A stretch of DNA of 64,000 bases. It comes from Dryomyza anilis (lineage: Eukaryota > Arthropoda > Insecta > Diptera > Dryomyzidae). Below the pieces are notes generated by a model that ran no database searches, was not told the DNA's origin, and saw only the letters and a list, made by a program, of their open reading frames with translations. Every line of letters begins with the position of its first letter. Position 1 is the stretch's first letter. Shown in pieces: positions 56,370 through 64,000 of this stretch. The stretch spans positions 23,474,617 through 23,538,616 of the forward strand of contig OX638132.1 of the NCBI GenBank assembly GCA_951804985.1, read 5' to 3'. The position numbers and the translations under genes are program-made.

Positions 56370-58134
56370 TAGAGTGTTCTTTCCTGGGATCCCCATCAGG
56401 AGTTTCCGGGAAATTATTGTTTTTGAAATTTCCCGTTTTTCGGGAAATTTTCAATTTTTTCCGAGACCTCAATAACATAATTTGTTTACAAGGAAAAAAT
56501 ATATTAATAACGACAACTCTTCAAGAGTCTTAATTCTTCGCATTAAAGGAACATGAAATATGATATTTTGTCTTTGTACACTAAGGATTTAACTTTGTCG
56601 TACAGATTTAAAATATACCGTTGTGCAAATGGGGTATTTAGCAAGTTTAATGATGTCGTCAATTGGAATATAGATTAGATGTTGCAATAAATGCTGTTTA
56701 AAAAAAAATCCCAAGTAATCAAATTGAGACAATTGTAACTAAAAATGGTTATATATGAAATTTATTTCGGGCCCATAGTAACTTTCTAGCTTCAAAAATA
56801 TCAATAAAAGGTTTCAATGAAAGTAAAATCGATTAAATTACCAATCACAAATAAATGAATTGAAATGATTGACAATGATTTTGACACAAACAGAACCAAA
56901 ACAAAAAAATATGCATCTCATAGTTGATATTTGACGCAAACGTATTTCTGTTTTTACTAACCCCGTAATCATGTATCTTTTTTCGATTAGTTTCCAGTTC
57001 CCATCGTCTAAAACTGATATAAGGTATTTCAAACGTTTCGTTCGTTTCCATATTTGAATCGAACGTTTGTTCAATATTTTTGTTTTGCCAACTATTTATA
57101 CCCTACGCCTATGAGGTACAGGGTATACACACGCACCTTAGGAGGCGTGTGTATGGAAAATTATATATATTCTTGATCAGCATAACTACCCGAGTCCGTT
57201 TAGACATGTCCGTTTGTCTGTCCGTCTGTTTGTCTTGCTGTCTGACCGGATACAGCATAACTTGAAAAATACTTGTCAGAATGCGATGAAATTTTGTTTC
57301 AATACGTTTTTGCCAAAAAATGGTTCTGAGTTTGAAAATGAACCAAATCGGTAAACAGACACGCCCACCTCCCATACAAGTCACTTATATATAACTTTTT
57401 GGGAACCAATAACACGAAAAGTATTGGATATATATTTATAAAATTTAAAACATATTGTTAGAATTCGCCTAAAAATATATTTTCCAAAAATGGGCGTGAT
57501 ACGCCCACTTTGAATTTTTTTCATTTTTTACCGATATTTTGTAGTGGAAATATTAGTCGTAAATTATTAAAAATTTGCCCACCAAATTATACTACTAATA
57601 TATCCAACAAGAGTGTAGGGTATTCCATAGTCGGGCCCGACCGACTATAAAAGTCTGCCCCATGTGACCTAACTTTCCCAACTCGATTTCATATACAATT
57701 TTTTTTTTTTAAATTGTCGTACGATTTATATGCTGGCAACAAAAAACCTCAAAACGATCCTACTCATGGTTTCGTTTGATACATGAATCACAAATTGTAG
57801 TCACAAATATTCAACAGATATTCAAACGAATTGTAGCCGATATCGTTGTCACCGGAAAATACATGGGCTAATTGTTCGTAAATAATGTTTCGTAAATTCT
57901 ACAAACATATATCTTCAAAATGGACTTTTTTTATATTATATAATATGTAGTGAAATAATATTATAAATACTAATATAAATACTTAAAATTTGCTTTTTAA
58001 TAAATTTTCACATATTATTTATTTTATTTTTAAATTAAATGAAGTTTCCCGGGATTCCCGGTTTTCACGGGAAATAAAATTTTGCATTTCCCGTTTATCA
58101 GGAAAAACTATTTCCCGAAAATCGTTACCCTCTA
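56370..58134. mobile_element. hAT-like DNA transposon (1765 bp) with perfect 8-bp duplication
   Basis: Target duplication GTCATATT at 56362-56369 and 58135-58142; matching continues through TA. Ends are TAGAGTGTTCTTTCC and, reversed, TAGAGGGTAACGATTTTC; TAGAG fits the hAT YARNG rule. Subterminal regions on both sides carry multiple TTTCCCG / CGGGAAA words (56378-56462, 58047-58120), a typical place for transposase-binding repeats. No transposase frame remains. An INE-1-like copy is nested at 57095-57690. Confidence 0.8.
57095..57690 (+). mobile_element. INE-1/DINE-1-like element, copy 5, nested in the hAT-like element
   Basis: Starts 'TATACCCTACGCCTATGAGG', lacks the GTAACGCCCCTT part, keeps 'TATATATTCTTGATCAGCAT' and 'CACCTCCCATACAAG', and ends 'CTAACTTTCCCAACTCG'. 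Confidence 0.82.
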
Positions 58135-58142
58135 GTCATATT

Positions 58143-58624
58143 TAATTTTTTAAAAACAACAATCGACATCCTGTTGCAATGCACTGAAAATTTATAAAAT
58201 CACATATATGACAGTGTGTGTTTTATTTTTATTTTTAAAAAAGGCACTTAATTATTATGAAATTTTCCCAAATTAATATTGTTTTTAAATTCTCTGTAGT
58301 CTCTGCATGTAAACGCACTCAAGCAAAGAATTACTTAAGCCTGTTGTTAACGTAAACAAACTCATGAATATTAAGACATCCGCAACAGTTTTTATTAATA
58401 TCCAAATTTGTATTTTGTATACTTCATATATATTTTTGAGCTGTTGTTATTCTTGATGGTTTTGTGGTTTATGCTGTTGTTCTTTCTGGCAACGGATTTG
58501 CTCGTGTTTGTGTTTATAGGGTTTTTAATGCCAAAATAAAATGTAGGGCAAGGAAAATAAACTGTTTTTTAATAACACAAAAGCTTTAAATATTTAAAAT
58601 TTATCAAAACGTTAAAATATACGA
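58143..58624. other. Unassigned AT-rich DNA
   Basis: No feature recognised. Confidence 0.4.
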
Positions 58625-59088
58625 ATGGGGAAAGTTAATTCACATGGGCGGAACTTAAAGTGGATCATGGCCATATAATTGGGCGGACCACACCTATATC
58701 AAAAATTTTATAAGGCTAATATTTCATAGATTTGATTTTAATAATTTACGGTTCAATTTTCCACTATGAAAACCGGGGAAATAATGAAAAAAAATGTGGA
58801 CGGTTCACGCCCATTTTTGGACCACATATTTTAAGGTAAATTACAACAATATTTTTTAAATTTTATAACTATATCTTGTATACTTTTCGAGTTATTAGTT
58901 CCTTAAGAGTTATATAAAAGTAACTAGTATGGGAGGTGGGCGTGTCCGTTAACGGATTTGGCTCATTTTCAAACTCAGTTCCTACTTTTGGCTAAAATAT
59001 ATTCAGACGAAATTTCATCGCATTCTGATAAGTATTTCTCAAGTTTTTCTGTATTCGGACAGTAAGACAGCAAGACGGACAGACAGAA

Positions 59089-59124
<36 letters not shown>

Positions 59125-60460
59125 GGACGGACATAGCTAAACGGACTCGGGTAGTGATGCTTATCAAGAATATATATACTTTTCCATACCGAACACGCCT
59201 CCTAAGGGGCGTTACAATATCTTCACAAACTTAATATACCCTGTACCTCATAGGTGTAGGGTATAAAAACGGAAATAATGTAATAAAAAAATTTGGCGGA
59301 TCACGCCCACAGTTAGAATATATATTTTTACACACAAGAAATAAAAAATGAGTTGGGAAAGTTAGGTCACATGGGTAAGTTCGGGCACATGGGACGGACT
59401 CTTATAGTCGGTCGGGCCCGACTATGGAATACTCTACACTTTGGTGTGAATATTAATGTGGGGAATTTAGTTGTATACCTATCTTTAAAGTTCGTAATTA
59501 TGCTGAACATTTTTTCACTCTGAATTTTGCCATTAATTTAAAAATTGATGTAAAATTTAAAAAAAAAAATCCAAAAATATTGCAACATGTAGAAAAATAA
59601 ATGTGGGCGGATCACACCCACTTTTAAAACATATGTAGAGATTTAATGCTAATTTTTCATAATTTTGTTTTCAATAATTTGCGAATAAAATGTCCACCAT
59701 GAAAAAGCGAGAAGTAATAAAAAAATCAAATGTGGACGTATCACGCCCATTTTTGGATCACATATTTAAAGGTCTAACAATACGATTTCAATTTTATAAG
59801 TATATCATGAATACTTTTCGAGTTATTGGTTCGTAAAGAGTTATATAAAAGTGACTTGTATGGGAGGTGGGCGTGTCCGTTAACGGATTTGGCTCATTAT
59901 CAAACTCAGTTCCTACTTTTGGCTAAAATATATTCAGACGAAATTTCATCGCATTCTGATCAGTATTTCTCAAGTTATTCTGTATTTGGACAGCAAGACA
60001 GCAAGACGGACCGACAGGCAGACAGACGAACATGGCTAAACGGACTCGGGTAGTGATGTTGATTAAGAATATATATACTTTTCCATACCGGACACGCCTC
60101 CTAAGGGGCGTTACAATATATGCACAAAGTTAATATACCCTGTACCTCATAGGTGTAGGGTATAAAAAGGGAAATAATGTAATAAAAAAATTTGGCGGAT
60201 CACGCCCACAGTTAGAATATATATTTTTACACACAAGAAACAAAAAATGAGTTGGGAAAGTTAGGTCACATGGGTAAGTTCGGGCTACACTTTGGTGTGA
60301 ATATTAATATGGGGAATTTAATTGTATACCTACCTTTAAAGTTTTTAATTATGCTGAACATTCTTACACAAACAATATTATTTTCACGTATATCCCATTA
60401 ATATAAAAAATTGATGTAAAATATACCCTGTACCTCATAGGTGTAGGGTATAACTATTTT
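58625..60460 (-). mobile_element. Tandem run of three reversed INE-1/DINE-1-like copies
   Basis: Copy 6 is 58625-59270, copy 7 is 59345-60165 and copy 8 (large internal deletion) is 60245-60455. The 85-bp linkers before copies 7 and 8 (59268-59352 and 60168-60252) are nearly identical ('TTTGGCGGATCACGCCCACA', 'TTTTTACACACAAGAAA'), so the repeat period is about 900 bp. This points to unequal crossing-over and not three insertions. Copy 6 has an expanded GACA microsatellite (about 59075-59125). Confidence 0.82.
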
Positions 60461-60533
60461 GCAGGCAACAAAATAGTTATACCTTTTGAATTATGTTTGC
60501 TTGAACATTTTTTGAATTTATAGATTTAAATAT

Positions 60534-61511
60534 CGTCACTGTCATGCCAAAGGGACGAATGTGCATTTTTAAAAATTTTCGGAAATCAAATTTTACAGTT
60601 TGAAGTACTATAAAAATTAGAAAAATTTATATTTTTTTAATTTTTTTCTGTTAATTTGGTTTATTCGTCAACTATTATAACGTATATAAAATATCTTTAG
60701 ATTTGAACAAACTACTGAATTATAAATACGGATTTTGTGGGGCTATGTATATTCTGATCAAAACCCAAATATTTTTGTTTTTTATGCTATAACTTTTTAT
60801 TAGCGCAAGATAAAATAGTAATGTAAAGGCATTAATTATTTGCTTTTAAAGCACCTATCTATTGGCATCATTAATTAAAAATATTTAGCTTAACATTGTT
60901 ATTTGCAGGAAAATATGTTTAGCAAAATATTTTTAAATAATGATGCCAATCGATAGGTGCTTTAAAAATAAACAATTAATACCTTTACATCACTATTTTA
61001 TCTAGCACCAATAAAACGAAGAAATTGGAAAAATTGAAAATCTTGTCATGTCGATTTTTTTTTCGTTTTTTTTGCTATAACTCTTTAACGGTACAATATA
61101 AAATATTGATGTAAACGCAATTATTGTTTTTTCCATCTGTATTACTAACTATAAATATTTTACCAACATTTTTTTTTTCCTACAAATAACAAATGGCAAA
61201 TTAATGTTTGGCAAAATTAATTAATGATGCAGATCGATAGGTGCTTTGAAAACAAACAAGAAATGGCTATACACTACTATTTTATCTCATATCAATAAAA
61301 AGTTATGGAGAAAAAATGAAAAGATTCGCCCTATTGGCATGACAAGATTTTTCAAATTCGCCCTTTTGGTTTTGTCTTTTGTGGCTAGAAATATCCAACA
61401 ATATGCCACGTCATTTTGGTACAGCATACTTGAGGATAAACTACATTCAAAAATGTAAAAAAACGCAAATGTCAAAAATTGCACTTTCACCCCTTTGGCA
61501 TGATAGTGACG
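60534..61511. mobile_element. Foldback element, better-preserved copy (978 bp)
   Basis: Terminal inverted repeats CGTCACTGTCATGCCAAAGG and CGTCACTATCATGCCAAAGG (reversed right end), both followed by GG(A/T)GAA..GTGCA. Inside are a second, central inverted repeat around TATTTGCAGG/CAAAATATTT and CATCGATAGGTGCTTT-type words. Collinear with 13421-14388. Superfamily not assigned; no transposase. Confidence 0.75.
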
Positions 61512-62784
61512 AAATGTTTATATCTATAAGTTATGAAATGAATACCAAAATGATTTAGAAGTAACAGCCAATTAAAATCAGGAAATGTATGATTGCAAAC
61601 ATATGTTGCCTGCATGCCGATTTTTCTTAACGTATAGGTATATTCTATCAATACGTTTTAAATTTTATAACTATATCTTGAATACTTAACGAGTGTCCTA
61701 TGATTTTCGAACTCAGAATACGGAGCAATGTTTTTTACTGATGATTTATAAATAATACATTCATAAAACATATGTTTTTCTAATTTACTTATTTATGAGT
61801 TATTTTTATGAATTATGTATAATACTAAAAAATGCCAAGCATTTATTATGATTAGGATTCATAAATCATTCAAGTTTTATTATTAATTATTAAAGGAGAA
61901 TTTATGATTTTTTATTCATCACTTGAGTTTCATATTGCATATTAATTATCTTAATGCGCAATTCGAGTCAGTTTCAAAAAAACAACGTCGTAGCTGCATT
62001 CTAAATAATATTTAAGTAAATGAATTAAGTGAAAAATAAGTTATTTGAAAAAAAGTGTAAATTTAACAGAGAAGTAAATAGATGTGATGTATTAGAATTT
62101 TTTTTAATGTTCCTTTCCTTTCCTGTTTTCCTTGTCCATTGACGTATTATTTTTTCAAATGCGATATTTTCACTTTGTTCCGTTTAATTTTGATTTATTT
62201 ATCTAACTGCACGCTCCGGCTATTTGGCCGGGCACAATGTATGACTTTTTATTCATGAATTGTGAATAATAAATAATGAAATGTATTCCAGAACCTTTAC
62301 TAATTACTCATGCCTTAGGAATATATAATACATAAAAAATGAGTAGACATACGCATAATTTTATTCAATTAATTATAAAAATTGGGTTCACGCGGTATGA
62401 CAAAATTTGTAATTAGTGGAGTAAAAATTAAAAAAAAAAAAAAAAGTTTACATAGCTAGGATGGTGACATATAAAACAAATATTTGCTATTCGTGATAAA
62501 CAATATTGCTAAATCCACCAAATCTATCTTCTATCTTTTGAATTTAAAAAAAATAAATACAATATTAAAGATACAATAAGTATTGATAGAGCAAAATATA
62601 CTTCAAATTCGAAATCAAAGGGGACCCCCTTAAATCGTTATCAAAGTGAAAGATGAGAGAAAAATTTGCACATTTGTTGTGCTGTGTTATAAATTATCGA
62701 TTACTTTATTACATCAGCTATTAATCTGTTTTCTATGTAATCTGTACTCGCAAAAGTCTCGCATGTTGCATATTCTGTGTCAGA
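61512..62784. other. Unassigned AT-rich DNA
   Basis: A 15-base A run lies near 62430. No repeat ends or coding frames found. Confidence 0.4.
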
Positions 62785-63311
62785 GATGCATTTTGAGAAA
62801 ATAAAAATGTATCATTAAAAAATAAAAACATACGATTTTAAATAAAAACGTACTTTTGTAAAAAAAAATGGTTGTGAAACGTACCAAAATTTCGAAACGC
62901 ATCAAAAAATTTTCGGGGCAGCCGAAAAAATTTTGAAAAGGTAAAAATTTTCCCGTCGGATCACAACTGACGACAAAAAACTAATAAATAAATAAAGGAC
63001 ACACCGAATATGTTCAAAAGGTACAAAAAATGTTATTGTCCCAAAAAAAAAAATATCACTCAAAATATTTTTCGCACTTCTGAACAAAAACGTACTACAA
63101 AATTAAAAAAAAAGGAAAAAAACTTTGTTCGAACTGCAAAGTATTTCGTACTTTCAAAATAAAAACGTACTCTAAATAGTACGAAAGTACGCATTTATAA
63201 AGCACTATTAATACTTCTAAAGAAAAACGTACTACAAAATTAAAAATAAATAAAAAAATACTAGGTACGAACTGAAAAGTATTTCGTACTTTCAAAACAA
63301 AAACGTACTCT
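62785..63311 (-). mobile_element. Dispersed GTACGTTTTTATTTT element, copy 2
   Basis: Reverse complement of 47697-48186 with extra AAAACGTACT / GAAAGTACG repeats at the right. Left edge CAGAGATGCATTTTGAGAAA. The right side is interrupted at 63312 by the LTR-like start of the Gypsy relic. Confidence 0.5.
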
Positions 63312-64000
63312 TGTGACGGTACCATTTCTTGCGAAATGGCACAGAAGTTGCAGCGCATATTACGAAATTTCTGCCAAGAATATCAATTGTATATTCGGCG
63401 CCGCAATTTTTCTACGCTGGTGGAGCTAATAGGACTGGCGGATAAACTGGATGTCATCCGAGGCATGGGACATGCGCAGAAGTATTATGCACCGCGACCG
63501 CGGGAGGAGTACAACCGACGTTTGTAGGATAACCACAACGAACGTATAAACCCGAGGACCGCATGCAGACGTTGTGGCCACGGTGGCCACTACCAAGTAG
63601 ACTGCCGAAACGATGCAGTTATGTTCTGCTGGGACTGCGGTAAAAGAGGGGTGCGAAGCATTTAGTGCTGCAGACGACGACCGAGGGAACCGCCAGTAAC
63701 GTGGGCTTGCGGTCGTCCCGGAAACATTACCCCGTATCCCGCAGTAGGCCTCAAAAAAGGGGAGAAGCGAATAGTCGCAATGGTGACTCTGGACGGTAGA
63801 CTGATGACTGCTACCATCGATACAGGGTCAACGCGTAGTTTCATCAGTCAACAATGCGCGGACGAAATAAAGACTTGGTAAAACATCGTGCGAACGGACA
63901 TCATAGTAAAGATGACGGACAGCAGCTCGAGACAGGTCTACAAGTAAATTAAAGTCAACGTCAAAATGGGAGGAAAGGAGTTTCTTCTGCCTTTTTTCAT
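63312..64000 (+). pseudogene. Decayed relative of the Gypsy element: LTR tip, gag C-terminus and protease (runs off the window)
   Basis: Begins TGTGACGGTACCATTT, the tip of the 18.5/29.6-kb LTR family. About 34 bp later it jumps straight into the gag C-terminal region, so most of LTR, leader and gag is deleted. Gag shows QEYQLYIRRRNFSTL, a stop after YNRRL (63525-63527), a CCHC knuckle CRRCGHGGHYQVDC, and a second knuckle CWDCGKRGVR with Val at the His position and a stop inside it. The protease motif DTGSTRSF follows in the pol part, with further stops. It is clearly diverged from the intact element, so it is a separate older family member. Confidence 0.88.

Overview
The window is AT-rich eukaryotic DNA and looks like an intergenic, intronic or heterochromatic stretch of a fly (Diptera, probably Brachycera). 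The grounds are many INE-1/DINE-1-like Helentron derivatives (the family's sentence around 'TATATTCTTGATCAGCAT' and 'CATGTCCGTCTGTC' is recognisable), a DD41D mariner relic, and a Ty3/Gypsy element with a lysine-tRNA primer site. The species cannot be named from the sequence. I recognise no host protein-coding gene and no functional RNA gene. Almost everything supportable is mobile or repetitive DNA.

The centrepiece, 18529-30449, is a complete, apparently very young LTR retrotransposon on the minus strand. Its two LTRs (866 and 868 bp) differ by one 2-bp indel plus one substitution and are flanked by a 4-bp target duplication (ACCT). Reading 5' to 3' on the minus strand it holds: 5' LTR, an 18-nt lysine-tRNA-type primer site, an A-rich leader, an open gag (646 aa), an open pol (1556 aa: protease, reverse transcriptase, RNase H, integrase, GPY-like end, then a repeat-expanded tail), a third open frame of 830 aa, a polypurine tract and the 3' LTR. 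Gag and pol overlap by 46 nt in the -1 relation, and a canonical-form slippery heptamer (GGGAAAT) lies in the overlap in the correct frame. The third frame is not an envelope gene. It is a Ulp1/SENP-type (C48) cysteine protease with His, Asp, Gln and Cys all in place, followed by a long low-complexity tail. The element sits inside an older tRNA-derived SINE.

Left flank (1-18.5 kb): a DINE-like piece with a 15-bp minisatellite; a hAT-like element (1241-2350) with a mariner-type MITE nested in it; diverged tandem duplications; foldback MITEs; an inverted pair of SINEs (10.5-11.25 kb); a full Helentron-like element with about 28 minisatellite units (11.4-12.3 kb); a ~970-bp foldback element; and an AACATA-rich repeat block.

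Right flank (30.5-64 kb): three MITEs, a 533-bp solo LTR with ATAT duplications, a second Helentron-like element with a duplicated head, a LINE 3' end (minus strand, about 39.8-40.3 kb), a perfect 2.38-kb hexanucleotide array (42412-44795), a DD41D mariner pseudogene, more SINEs, at least eight INE-1-like copies (three in a roughly 900-bp tandem arrangement), a second hAT-like element with a perfect 8-bp target duplication (56370-58134), a second copy of the foldback element, and at the window edge a decayed relative of the Gypsy element on the plus strand.

The SINE, Helentron, hAT and MITE copies are non-autonomous and would need enzymes from elsewhere. Only the Gypsy element could be self-sufficient.
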